Position numbers and translations under genes: made by a program. A DNA stretch of 64,000 bases, taken from an uncultured Desulfobacterium sp. (lineage in GTDB: Bacteria > Desulfobacterota > DSM-4660 > Desulfatiglandales > Desulfatiglandaceae). The notes beneath the pieces were generated by a model, which saw nothing but the letters and a program-made list of their open reading frames with translations, had not been told where the DNA came from and did not search any database. This document shows, in pieces, positions 1 to 8,909 of the stretch; positions within the stretch are counted from its first letter, which is position 1, and each line of letters starts with the position of its first letter. The stretch lies in the NCBI GenBank assembly GCA_900258555.1, contig LT984857.1, positions 121,768-185,767 on the forward strand, given 5' to 3'.

Positions 1-2033
1 TTCTCTCCAGGGTCACCTTTTATGAGGCCCCGTCACATGGCGTTCAGGCCGCTGCCTGATGTCATGGATAAGATTCCAGGAAAGGAGGTGAGAAGAAGAT
101 CTGTTGTGGCGTCCGTAGGAGAAAGACAACTTTAATGGAGGAGGATTAGGAATGAACACCAATTACTTTTTTAAGGGTAAGACGTGGCTGTTTTTTTTCC
201 TGTTTTTCTTTTCAGGAGTAACCGTCAGCCTGGCTGAGATAGAGCTTATTGGGGAAACACTCACTGTGACAGGCTTTATAAGACACCAGACCGTATTCAA
301 TATGGGTGAGAAAAATCCCTATAACAGCAATCCGCAATATGATACAAACGGCTATTTAGCCTCCCCTCCCAAAAAGACCGGTTACGGTGTACAGCAAGAC
401 AAGAACTGGTGCAATCTGAACAGGACATGGTTTGTGACCGAGTGGAATTACAGGCCTGCCGATATATTCAAGCTCTACTCGAAGATAAGGGTGATAGAGG
501 ACTCGACCACAAATGTTGATGGAGATCTTTATGAGTATAATGCGCTTGCACTGAGCACCGACCATTATGGGAGCACCGGAAGGCTTGGTCATGACAACCA
601 TGTCACGGCGGAGATCTGGGAGATGTACGGTGATCTTGACCTGGGAAACCTCTGGCTAAGGCTAGGCAAGCAGCAGATCGTGTGGGGTGAGATGATATCG
701 GCAAGGATACTCGATGTTGTAAACCCCCTTGATAAGAGCTGGCATTTTACCTGGGAGCCCGAGGAATTTGAAAATATCAGGATCCCTCAGTGGATGCTTC
801 GCGCTGTGTACAATATAGAGCCCGGTTCGTTGCCATTGCTGGACGAGCTTTATGTTGAGGGCTTTTTAAACCCTGGTGATATAGTTCCGACCAACGACCC
901 CCAGATCGGTAATCCTTACAGACACAACTACCAATATGAATACAACCCGAACAACCCGGATGAGTGGGGCGGCATCTGGAGGACGACTGAGGAAAACGAT
1001 CGAAGGGGTGACCGGGAATTCGGATTCAGGCTGGGGTATAAGCTTGGTCAGTTTGCAGGCACCTTAAACTATGCGCACCTGTTTAGTGATGATGCCATTA
1101 GTAAGACCACCAGGCTCTACGGCACTATCCCAGCACCGTGGGCAAGATATCTTGGGGATGCGGAAAAGGACTATCCCAGGATTGATATATATGGTATGAG
1201 CATGAACTATGCCTTTGATCAGCCCGTAAACACGGTTATGACCATTGAGGCCACCTATATCCCCAATGCCCCGTGGTATACGATTGACTGTTTTTACTTT
1301 CCCGCGGGCGTTCCCCCTGTGAGTCTTCTGCCTGTTGTAGGTATGGATTATATTGACACCAGGGAATTTAATTATGCCATAAACCTCCAGAGGTTTTCAA
1401 ACATCATCCCTGGCCAACAGTTTATGAATGTCACCTTTCAGTATCAGGGAAAGTATGTGCCGGAGGCCGACGATGTCAAATGGACCCCCGGTGCCCCACC
1501 GCCATCTTATCAAAACCCCAGGGGTGATTACGGGACCAATACAGGCAACATTGTTGAAAAGATCAATACCGATGCCTTTGTCTTAAGTCTTTCTCAGGAT
1601 TTTGCATACAAGACCTACAAGGCTTCGTGCCTGATCATATGGCAGCCTGACGGGGCCTATCGTATAAACCCGGGCTTTGCCTACACACCGGGAGATCACT
1701 GGCGCTTTGATGTATTTGCCAACTGGTGGGGAGGAAACGCCTATGACAATAACAATAAGAGTTGCCTCAATTACTTCTATTACCAGGATGAAGTAATGGC
1801 CAGGATAACCTATCAATTCTAAGGGAGGGATAAGCAATGAACAGACAAAGTGAAATAAAATGCTCTTATTTTTTGGTGCTGTTGATCTCCCTTCTTTTTT
1901 TGTTACCTTGTGCAAATTCTGTTACGGGTGCTGAAATCCCCACTGCCTGGGATGTGGCCTCCAGAAAGGCAGAGCTGCCCACCATAGAGGATTTGACGGC
2001 AGGTAAGGTAAAAAAAGGCGATGTCATTGATAA
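1..2033. repeat. Long direct repeat, left copy
   Basis: This stretch reappears at 6877-8909 with an offset of 6876 bp, and no difference was found wherever the two were compared. Matching stops at 2034 (A here, G at 8910), inside the DUF1329 gene; after that the two genes are only moderately similar. The left edge is the window start, so the copy may extend further. The unit includes the leader, the entire DUF1302 gene and about 66 codons of the DUF1329 gene. No transposase or terminal inverted repeats are seen, so recent duplication or gene conversion is more likely than an insertion sequence. Confidence 0.95.
152..1822 (+). CDS. DUF1302-family outer-membrane beta-barrel protein, copy A
   Basis: A 556-aa protein with a signal peptide (Lys-rich start, long Leu/Phe core, cleavage near SLAEI around residue 29) and a C-terminal phenylalanine (ARITYQF), the usual BAM-recognised end of an outer-membrane barrel. 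The body is rich in alternating aromatic and polar residues (KLYSKIRVIED, YKLGQFAGTLNYAH), typical of DUF1302 proteins. These are commonly encoded beside DUF1329 proteins in hydrophobic-substrate loci. The start follows a strong GGAGGAGGATTAGGA ribosome site. The stop is 14 nt before the DUF1329 gene, so the two are an operon. An identical protein is encoded at 7028-8698. A transport role for lipophilic compounds is inferred, not shown. Confidence 0.85.
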   Translation: MNTNYFFKGKTWLFFFLFFFSGVTVSLAEIELIGETLTVTGFIRHQTVFNMGEKNPYNSNPQYDTNGYLASPPKKTGYGVQQDKNWCNLNRTWFVTEWNYRPADIFKLYSKIRVIEDSTTNVDGDLYEYNALALSTDHYGSTGRLGHDNHVTAEIWEMYGDLDLGNLWLRLGKQQIVWGEMISARILDVVNPLDKSWHFTWEPEEFENIRIPQWMLRAVYNIEPGSLPLLDELYVEGFLNPGDIVPTNDPQIGNPYRHNYQYEYNPNNPDEWGGIWRTTEENDRRGDREFGFRLGYKLGQFAGTLNYAHLFSDDAISKTTRLYGTIPAPWARYLGDAEKDYPRIDIYGMSMNYAFDQPVNTVMTIEATYIPNAPWYTIDCFYFPAGVPPVSLLPVVGMDYIDTREFNYAINLQRFSNIIPGQQFMNVTFQYQGKYVPEADDVKWTPGAPPPSYQNPRGDYGTNTGNIVEKINTDAFVLSLSQDFAYKTYKASCLIIWQPDGAYRINPGFAYTPGDHWRFDVFANWWGGNAYDNNNKSCLNYFYYQDEVMARITYQF

Positions 2034-3153
2034 AACCAATGTGGACCTGGTCAAACAGTATTTAAGCGCCGGGGTACTTGAAGCTGTAAATCAGGGGATG
2101 AAAATGATCATGGGTTCGCAAATGCCTCCAGATAGTGGGATACCTGAAACCAGTATTGAAGCCACAGAAAGGAACAAGGGTAAGGCCGTCATGGATGAAA
2201 ATGGCACTGTTTACTATGAAAAAATAGGAACTCCCTGGCCTGGGGGCATCCCATTTCCTGAGCCCAAAAGCGGATTGGAGGTAATGGCAAATAAAAAGTT
2301 TGGCTCAGGAGTGGATGATTATTTTATTTTTTCGTCGATTATATTTGTTAACCAACAAGGTAAAAGTTATAAGAAAGTTATGGCAGAACTTCAATACCTG
2401 TTTTGTAGCACAAGAACCGAACTACCTCCTTTTGGAACATACCCAGGATATGAAGATATCATGTACAAAAGGACATCCATATTAGTGTCACCATTGGAGG
2501 TCAAAGGGTTCGGCCAGTATAGCGTAAGATACTATGACGATTCAAAGAACTATGACACAGGATTTGCTTATTTTCCCGCATACAAAAGAACTCTGCGTAT
2601 TAGTGCTACTACTTGGCAGGATAATGTAGCGGGAAGTGATTTGACCTATGGTGATGGGAATGGGTTTCAAGAACCATATTCAGTTTGGAGTTTCAACCTC
2701 CTTGGGACGCAATACATCTTAATGGCCGAACCTAAGGCTCCATTCCCACTTGCAGATGATAATGGAATTTGCAAAGGGGTAATCCTTGACGTGGGTGAGA
2801 AATATCCCAGAATTGGATGGGCTATAACCCCAATCCATGTAGTCGAGGCGATACCAAAGGTGTCCCATATATATGGAAAAAGAATTTTGTATATCGTATC
2901 AGCGCCTTATTTTAATCCAGACATTCAGGTCGTGATCGCAGATAACTATGATCGGCAGATGAAACTATGGAAGGTTTATCTTTCTTTTAATGGCGATTAC
3001 AACGAGAGGGAGCATTATTATATGCAATATGGCTGTCTTATGAATGATCTCCAGACAGGCCATATGACTCAATACTGGAGTAAAATGCATCTCAATAAAG
3101 GTCTCAAACCGGGTGATATCAGTCTGAAGGAATTGACTGCAAAGGGGAGATAG
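1837..3153 (+). CDS. DUF1329-family periplasmic protein, copy A
   Basis: A 438-aa protein with an N-terminal signal sequence (hydrophobic LVLLISLLFLLP, cleavage near TGAEI around residue 32), followed by a DUF1329-type body of repeated beta-strand segments (YYDDSKNYDTGFAYFPAYKR, RISATTWQDN, PRIGWAI). The family is thought to adopt a lipoprotein-localisation-like fold and is nearly always paired with DUF1302 barrels. GGGAGG precedes the start, 14 nt after the barrel gene. The first 66 or so codons match the copy at 8713 exactly; the rest is clearly related but divergent, so the mature domains may have different specificities. The C-terminus ends DISLKELTAKGR, a tail also found in a decayed third copy at 13502. 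Periplasmic ligand carrier is inference. Confidence 0.82.
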   Translation: MNRQSEIKCSYFLVLLISLLFLLPCANSVTGAEIPTAWDVASRKAELPTIEDLTAGKVKKGDVIDKTNVDLVKQYLSAGVLEAVNQGMKMIMGSQMPPDSGIPETSIEATERNKGKAVMDENGTVYYEKIGTPWPGGIPFPEPKSGLEVMANKKFGSGVDDYFIFSSIIFVNQQGKSYKKVMAELQYLFCSTRTELPPFGTYPGYEDIMYKRTSILVSPLEVKGFGQYSVRYYDDSKNYDTGFAYFPAYKRTLRISATTWQDNVAGSDLTYGDGNGFQEPYSVWSFNLLGTQYILMAEPKAPFPLADDNGICKGVILDVGEKYPRIGWAITPIHVVEAIPKVSHIYGKRILYIVSAPYFNPDIQVVIADNYDRQMKLWKVYLSFNGDYNEREHYYMQYGCLMNDLQTGHMTQYWSKMHLNKGLKPGDISLKELTAKGR

Positions 3154-3188
3154 ATGGAAAGCCTTAATTGATGCACAGGTTACAATTC

Positions 3189-3307
3189 AATGTCATTAAC
3201 TTAACAACTCTTAATAAGTAAAAGGAATTGAATTCGCTGTCGTAAAGGAAATATTTTGAACCGTGACCCCCGGGGTTATAACTAAGTACCCAATGTCATT
3301 AACTTAA
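3189..3307. repeat. Partial copy of a MITE-like dispersed repeat
   Basis: The 256-bp gap between the DUF1329 gene and the first UbiD gene contains AATGTCATTAACTTAA twice (3189-3204 and 3292-3307). The sequence after the first copy (about 3189-3268) matches the left part of the element at 60421-60500, including the ACTCTTAATAAG and AAATATTTTG blocks. The right half of that element is absent. It looks like a truncated miniature element; no coding content is visible. Confidence 0.7.
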
Positions 3308-3409
3308 GAAAGAGGTTTGTAACATAAAAAATATTTTCTACTGGAAGCCAAATGGCGTCTGGGATATTTTCGGCCTGGTCTAATTGGTTCAATTGTTAGG
3401 AGGTATGAT

Positions 3410-4864
3410 ATGGCATTCTTAGATTTAAGAGAGTTTTTAGAGAAGCTGGAAGAAGAGGGTGAGCTTGTAAGAGTAAAAAAACTTGTTGATTGGAATCTTG
3501 AAGCCGGTGGTATTGCAAGAAGGGCAACAGAACTCGGAGAGCCTGCTCCTCTATTTGAAAATATCAAGGACTACCCCGGTTATAGGCTTTTAAGCGCTCA
3601 GGTTGGTCCCAGCAATAAAGAAAATCGTTATTATTGCAGGATGGCCATGGCCATGGGTATGAAGCCTGAGTCAGGTCCTGATGAAATTATTGAAGAGTAT
3701 CTTGAAAGGAAGAAGTTTCCGATAAAACCGGTTCTTGTCCCAGAAGGGCCCTGCAAGGAAAATGTTTTTATTGGAGATGAAGTGGATTTAGAAAAGCTGC
3801 CGGTTCCTATTATTCACGGAGGGGATGGCGGAAGATTTATCGGTTCATGGCATGCAGTTGCTACAAAGGATCTGGATACTGATTGGGTTAACTGGGGAAT
3901 GTATAGACTTATGGTTCATGATAAAAATACTATGGGAAGTGTGATTGTTCCGCCTCAACATATTGGGAGAATGTTTTTTCAGAAATATGAGCCAAAAAAT
4001 TTGCCAATGGAATTTGCTGCTATAATCGGCGCAGAACCTATTACCCCTATGTTATCAGGGAGTCCAATCGCAGCAGGTGTAAATGAGATGGATATAATAG
4101 GAGCTATAAGAAAGGAACCTCTACAGGTGGTAAAGTGTGAGACTGTTGATCTTCTGGTTCCAGCAACTGCAGAAATCGTTATAGAAGGTGAAGTAGTTCC
4201 TAATATGAGAAAAGATGAAGGTCCATTTGGAGAATATGTCGGCTATAGGGCCAGCAAAAGGTCGCCAAAGCCGGTATTAAAAGTGAAGGCCATTACCCAT
4301 CGCAACAATCCAATTCTTACGATGTGTGCTTTAGGTGTCCCTGTTGATGAAGGCCACTTGTCAGTAGCTACAATCTGGGCTGCAGAAATTTTAGAAACAT
4401 TAAGAAAGCACGAATTTCCTGTCAAAATGGTATTTATACCACCTGAAGGAGTAACACATATGGTTATTGTTTCAACAAAAATCCCATATCCAAATTTCGC
4501 AAAAAGGATAGCGGATGCTATTTGGGCATCACCTGCCGGAATCTTTTCTTATTATGTCGTGGTTGTCGATGATGATGTCGATGCAACAAATATGGATGAA
4601 GTCTTATGGGCTTTTACAACTAGGTGCCATCCTAAAAGGGACATTTTTGTCCAGGAAGGTTCACCTGTGTATCCAATTTTAATTCCTTTTTTAGAACCAA
4701 AAGACAGGCTTATCGGAGATAATGGGGCAAATGTTTTGTTCGATTGCACTTGGCCGTATCACTGGGATAAAGAGGACATACCTACAAAGGCATCATTTGA
4801 TGTACTATGGCCAAAGGAACTCCAGGAAAGCATTATTAATAACTGGAAGGAATATGGATTCTAG
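3410..4864 (+). CDS. UbiD-family prenylated-FMN (de)carboxylase, paralogue 1
   Basis: A 484-aa UbiD-family enzyme. Such proteins use prenylated FMN made by UbiX to decarboxylate, or in some pathways carboxylate, aromatic or unsaturated substrates. Compared with the well-studied fungal Fdc1, the prFMN metal ligands are N161, H184 and E226, and the catalytic Arg-Glu-Glu set is R166 (NWGMYR), E270 and E275 (DEGPFGEY). All are present, so this copy looks competent. The start follows TTAGGAGGTATGAT, the same leader as paralogue 2. UbiD2 is the closest relative here. Within the island it probably acts on the compound handled by the DUF1302/DUF1329 pair (inference); the substrate is unknown and no ubiX is visible in the window. 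Confidence 0.88.
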   Translation: MAFLDLREFLEKLEEEGELVRVKKLVDWNLEAGGIARRATELGEPAPLFENIKDYPGYRLLSAQVGPSNKENRYYCRMAMAMGMKPESGPDEIIEEYLERKKFPIKPVLVPEGPCKENVFIGDEVDLEKLPVPIIHGGDGGRFIGSWHAVATKDLDTDWVNWGMYRLMVHDKNTMGSVIVPPQHIGRMFFQKYEPKNLPMEFAAIIGAEPITPMLSGSPIAAGVNEMDIIGAIRKEPLQVVKCETVDLLVPATAEIVIEGEVVPNMRKDEGPFGEYVGYRASKRSPKPVLKVKAITHRNNPILTMCALGVPVDEGHLSVATIWAAEILETLRKHEFPVKMVFIPPEGVTHMVIVSTKIPYPNFAKRIADAIWASPAGIFSYYVVVVDDDVDATNMDEVLWAFTTRCHPKRDIFVQEGSPVYPILIPFLEPKDRLIGDNGANVLFDCTWPYHWDKEDIPTKASFDVLWPKELQESIINNWKEYGF

Positions 4865-4958
4865 CGTTTTGATCTCAATATGCCGACTGGGAAGAATAAA
4901 ACTTCTTCAACGGGTGATTTTTTGGGGCTTACTTGAAACCATAAATGGAGGTGTATGA

Positions 4959-5108
4959 ATGAAAGATGTATACGACGTGATTGTTATTGGCGGAGGAGTA
5001 AACGGCTTGTGTGCGGCTGGTTACATGGCGAAATGCGGTTTGGATGTAGCCGTGTTTGAATCCCGCAATGAAGTGGGCGGCATTGGAAAAACTGGAGATA
5101 GCCTTTAA
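4959..5108 (+). pseudogene. Truncated N-terminus of a FAD/NAD(P)-dependent oxidoreductase
   Basis: A 49-codon frame begins with a textbook Rossmann dinucleotide-binding segment: VYDVIVIGGGVNGLCAAGY, a following helix, then VAVFESRNEVGG. It stops at 5106-5108 after KTGDSL. A full phytoene-desaturase-like or related flavoprotein would be about 450-550 aa, so this is only the first tenth. A good ribosome site (GGAGGTG) is retained, so the fragment may still be translated. No continuation was recognised before UbiD2. It suggests that a flavin oxidoreductase once sat between UbiD1 and UbiD2. Confidence 0.75.
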
Positions 5109-5262
5109 AATGCCCAACTTAACAATTTAATGAACCACCCAATAGCAAAAGCTACAGGGTAGAGGAAAAACTAACTTTTCTGGTAACTGTTCAGCAATAC
5201 ATTTACAAAAAATGGGTTTTCTAACAAAATCCCAAAAAAATTCCTGTGCTAGGAGGTATGAT

Positions 5263-6693
5263 ATGGCATTCTATGATCTCAGACAATTTATTGATAAGCT
5301 TAAAGAAACTGGGGATGTTGTTTATATAAATCAGGAGGTTGATTGGAATTTGGAGGCCGGAGCAATTATGCGGAGATGTAACGAAACATCTGCCCCGGCT
5401 CCTTTTTTTCAGAGGCTTAAGTCTTATCCGCAGGGATATAGGCTTTTTGGAAGCCCAATGGCTACTTTTAGAAGATTAGCTATCGCCATGGATATGGAAC
5501 CGGATACTCCCTATCAGAGTTTTTTGGAGGAATTTAAGAAAAGAACAAAAAACCCAATAAAACCCATCCTGGTCTCGGATGGTCCATGTAAGGAAAATAA
5601 ATTATTTGGTGAGGATATCGATGTGTTAAAGTTTCCTGTTCCCCTCATACACGAAGGAGATGGCGGACGTTATATTGGAACCTGGCACATATCCGCCACT
5701 AAGGATCTGGGTACGGAATGGGTTAACTGGGGAATGTATCGCTTGATGATTCATGATAAGAATACGTTAGGTGGACTGATGGTGCCCACTCAACATATTG
5801 GTATGATACTAAATAAATATGAAGCGATGAACAAACCCATGGAGATTGCCGTAGCTATCGGCACCGAACCTGTAACTGCCATTATAGGGACATGCGGGGT
5901 CCCCACAGGAATAAATGAGATGGATATTATTGGCGGATTCAGGAGGGCACCTCTAGAGGTGGTTAGATGTGAAACGGTAGATTTAGTGGTGCCTGCTACT
6001 TCCGAAATTGTTATTGAGGGAGAAGTTTTGCCAAATCAACGAAAGGATGAAGGACCTTTTGGGGAATATACCGGATATCAGGCCGGAGGAAGGGGCCCAA
6101 GGCCCGTTGTAAAGGTAAGGGCGATAACTCACCGAAATGATCCTATCTTAACCTCTTCAAATATGGGTGCCCCCATTGAGGAAAGTGATATATGCATGAA
6201 TGTTGCTTGGGCTTCTGATATCTGGATGCAATTGTTAAATGCAGGCTTTCCAATTACCGGTGTTTGCATACCAGTTGAATCCAGTGGTACGATCGTCGTG
6301 GTAGCAACTAAAAAGCCCTACAACAGTATCGCAAATGGTATTGCAGCTTCGGTCTGGTCCACAAAAAATGGTAAACATATCCCAAGGGTGGTCGTCGTTG
6401 AAGAGGATGTTGATCCTTATGACTTGAAGCAAGTAATTTTTGCTTTAGGCACCAAGTGTCATCCGGTTAGGGGGACTACAGTTTTTGATAATATGCCCCA
6501 TTCACCATTAATTCCTTTTCTGGACATGAAAGAGAAAACATATTTTTCCTCTGCAAATGTGGTTTATGATTGTACATGGCCATTGGATTGGGATACAGAA
6601 AATGTGCCTAAGCTTGCTTCTTTTAAAGCTATTTATCCAAAGGAAATGCAAGAGAGGGTTCTTTTAAATTGGAAGAATTATGGTTTCAAATAA
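5263..6693 (+). CDS. UbiD-family prenylated-FMN (de)carboxylase, paralogue 2
   Basis: A 476-aa UbiD-family protein. The start at 5263 (MAFYDLRQF) is preferred over an upstream in-frame codon at 5212 because AGGAGGTATGAT lies just before it and the N-terminus then aligns with UbiD1. Conserved sites are N155, R160 (NWGMYR), H178 (TQHIG) and the Glu pair in DEGPFGEY, so both metal ligands and the acid-base set are intact. It is the nearest relative of UbiD1, with long shared blocks such as TEWVNWGMYRLM and VNEMDIIG-like, which suggests a tandem duplication. The pair could form a hetero-oligomer or act on two related substrates. The next 333 bp (6694-7027) hold only the start of the long repeat and a leader. 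Confidence 0.88.
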   Translation: MAFYDLRQFIDKLKETGDVVYINQEVDWNLEAGAIMRRCNETSAPAPFFQRLKSYPQGYRLFGSPMATFRRLAIAMDMEPDTPYQSFLEEFKKRTKNPIKPILVSDGPCKENKLFGEDIDVLKFPVPLIHEGDGGRYIGTWHISATKDLGTEWVNWGMYRLMIHDKNTLGGLMVPTQHIGMILNKYEAMNKPMEIAVAIGTEPVTAIIGTCGVPTGINEMDIIGGFRRAPLEVVRCETVDLVVPATSEIVIEGEVLPNQRKDEGPFGEYTGYQAGGRGPRPVVKVRAITHRNDPILTSSNMGAPIEESDICMNVAWASDIWMQLLNAGFPITGVCIPVESSGTIVVVATKKPYNSIANGIAASVWSTKNGKHIPRVVVVEEDVDPYDLKQVIFALGTKCHPVRGTTVFDNMPHSPLIPFLDMKEKTYFSSANVVYDCTWPLDWDTENVPKLASFKAIYPKEMQERVLLNWKNYGFK

Positions 6694-6876
6694 CTGTGGA
6701 ACCTAATGTGATTTTGAATTGAAACGAGTAGAACAGGAGAAAATAAGACCAAGCCATGTTACATACTACATGGGTACAATTTATTTGTAACTACTCAGGT
6801 CAATGTTTCAGAGAAGGGAAGCGATTGTGCATGAAAATGTGTATAAATTGCTCGAATAGGCTTGTAGGTACTTCCC

Positions 6877-8909
6877 TTCTCTCCAGGGTCACCTTTTATG
6901 AGGCCCCGTCACATGGCGTTCAGGCCGCTGCCTGATGTCATGGATAAGATTCCAGGAAAGGAGGTGAGAAGAAGATCTGTTGTGGCGTCCGTAGGAGAAA
7001 GACAACTTTAATGGAGGAGGATTAGGAATGAACACCAATTACTTTTTTAAGGGTAAGACGTGGCTGTTTTTTTTCCTGTTTTTCTTTTCAGGAGTAACCG
7101 TCAGCCTGGCTGAGATAGAGCTTATTGGGGAAACACTCACTGTGACAGGCTTTATAAGACACCAGACCGTATTCAATATGGGTGAGAAAAATCCCTATAA
7201 CAGCAATCCGCAATATGATACAAACGGCTATTTAGCCTCCCCTCCCAAAAAGACCGGTTACGGTGTACAGCAAGACAAGAACTGGTGCAATCTGAACAGG
7301 ACATGGTTTGTGACCGAGTGGAATTACAGGCCTGCCGATATATTCAAGCTCTACTCGAAGATAAGGGTGATAGAGGACTCGACCACAAATGTTGATGGAG
7401 ATCTTTATGAGTATAATGCGCTTGCACTGAGCACCGACCATTATGGGAGCACCGGAAGGCTTGGTCATGACAACCATGTCACGGCGGAGATCTGGGAGAT
7501 GTACGGTGATCTTGACCTGGGAAACCTCTGGCTAAGGCTAGGCAAGCAGCAGATCGTGTGGGGTGAGATGATATCGGCAAGGATACTCGATGTTGTAAAC
7601 CCCCTTGATAAGAGCTGGCATTTTACCTGGGAGCCCGAGGAATTTGAAAATATCAGGATCCCTCAGTGGATGCTTCGCGCTGTGTACAATATAGAGCCCG
7701 GTTCGTTGCCATTGCTGGACGAGCTTTATGTTGAGGGCTTTTTAAACCCTGGTGATATAGTTCCGACCAACGACCCCCAGATCGGTAATCCTTACAGACA
7801 CAACTACCAATATGAATACAACCCGAACAACCCGGATGAGTGGGGCGGCATCTGGAGGACGACTGAGGAAAACGATCGAAGGGGTGACCGGGAATTCGGA
7901 TTCAGGCTGGGGTATAAGCTTGGTCAGTTTGCAGGCACCTTAAACTATGCGCACCTGTTTAGTGATGATGCCATTAGTAAGACCACCAGGCTCTACGGCA
8001 CTATCCCAGCACCGTGGGCAAGATATCTTGGGGATGCGGAAAAGGACTATCCCAGGATTGATATATATGGTATGAGCATGAACTATGCCTTTGATCAGCC
8101 CGTAAACACGGTTATGACCATTGAGGCCACCTATATCCCCAATGCCCCGTGGTATACGATTGACTGTTTTTACTTTCCCGCGGGCGTTCCCCCTGTGAGT
8201 CTTCTGCCTGTTGTAGGTATGGATTATATTGACACCAGGGAATTTAATTATGCCATAAACCTCCAGAGGTTTTCAAACATCATCCCTGGCCAACAGTTTA
8301 TGAATGTCACCTTTCAGTATCAGGGAAAGTATGTGCCGGAGGCCGACGATGTCAAATGGACCCCCGGTGCCCCACCGCCATCTTATCAAAACCCCAGGGG
8401 TGATTACGGGACCAATACAGGCAACATTGTTGAAAAGATCAATACCGATGCCTTTGTCTTAAGTCTTTCTCAGGATTTTGCATACAAGACCTACAAGGCT
8501 TCGTGCCTGATCATATGGCAGCCTGACGGGGCCTATCGTATAAACCCGGGCTTTGCCTACACACCGGGAGATCACTGGCGCTTTGATGTATTTGCCAACT
8601 GGTGGGGAGGAAACGCCTATGACAATAACAATAAGAGTTGCCTCAATTACTTCTATTACCAGGATGAAGTAATGGCCAGGATAACCTATCAATTCTAAGG
8701 GAGGGATAAGCAATGAACAGACAAAGTGAAATAAAATGCTCTTATTTTTTGGTGCTGTTGATCTCCCTTCTTTTTTTGTTACCTTGTGCAAATTCTGTTA
8801 CGGGTGCTGAAATCCCCACTGCCTGGGATGTGGCCTCCAGAAAGGCAGAGCTGCCCACCATAGAGGATTTGACGGCAGGTAAGGTAAAAAAAGGCGATGT
8901 CATTGATAA
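6877..8909. repeat. Long direct repeat, right copy
   Basis: This is the second copy of the 2,033-bp unit at 1-2033. Its left edge is undetermined because the first copy starts at the window edge; its right edge is at 8909/8910 in the DUF1329 gene. The absence of detectable changes, synonymous sites included, means the duplication or a gene-conversion event is very recent, or that an assembler used the same reads twice. Confidence 0.95.
7028..8698 (+). CDS. DUF1302-family outer-membrane beta-barrel protein, copy B
   Basis: Identical in protein and apparently in DNA to the 556-aa barrel protein at 152-1822, including the signal peptide, C-terminal ARITYQF and ribosome site. It sits 14 nt before a DUF1329 gene whose mature part has diverged. 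An unchanged barrel with a variable partner suggests that the channel is generic and any specificity lies in the DUF1329 protein and the downstream UbiD enzymes (inference). Two identical copies may also raise expression. Confidence 0.85.
   Translation: MNTNYFFKGKTWLFFFLFFFSGVTVSLAEIELIGETLTVTGFIRHQTVFNMGEKNPYNSNPQYDTNGYLASPPKKTGYGVQQDKNWCNLNRTWFVTEWNYRPADIFKLYSKIRVIEDSTTNVDGDLYEYNALALSTDHYGSTGRLGHDNHVTAEIWEMYGDLDLGNLWLRLGKQQIVWGEMISARILDVVNPLDKSWHFTWEPEEFENIRIPQWMLRAVYNIEPGSLPLLDELYVEGFLNPGDIVPTNDPQIGNPYRHNYQYEYNPNNPDEWGGIWRTTEENDRRGDREFGFRLGYKLGQFAGTLNYAHLFSDDAISKTTRLYGTIPAPWARYLGDAEKDYPRIDIYGMSMNYAFDQPVNTVMTIEATYIPNAPWYTIDCFYFPAGVPPVSLLPVVGMDYIDTREFNYAINLQRFSNIIPGQQFMNVTFQYQGKYVPEADDVKWTPGAPPPSYQNPRGDYGTNTGNIVEKINTDAFVLSLSQDFAYKTYKASCLIIWQPDGAYRINPGFAYTPGDHWRFDVFANWWGGNAYDNNNKSCLNYFYYQDEVMARITYQF

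Noticed and set aside
22-135. 37-codon frame in the leader of the DUF1302 genes (also in the right repeat copy)
   Set aside because: No ribosome site and no family; it is probably leader or the end of a lost gene.
1-8909. Interpretation of the 2-kb repeat as an insertion sequence
   Set aside because: No transposase, no terminal inverted repeats, and one border lies within a gene whose homology continues.
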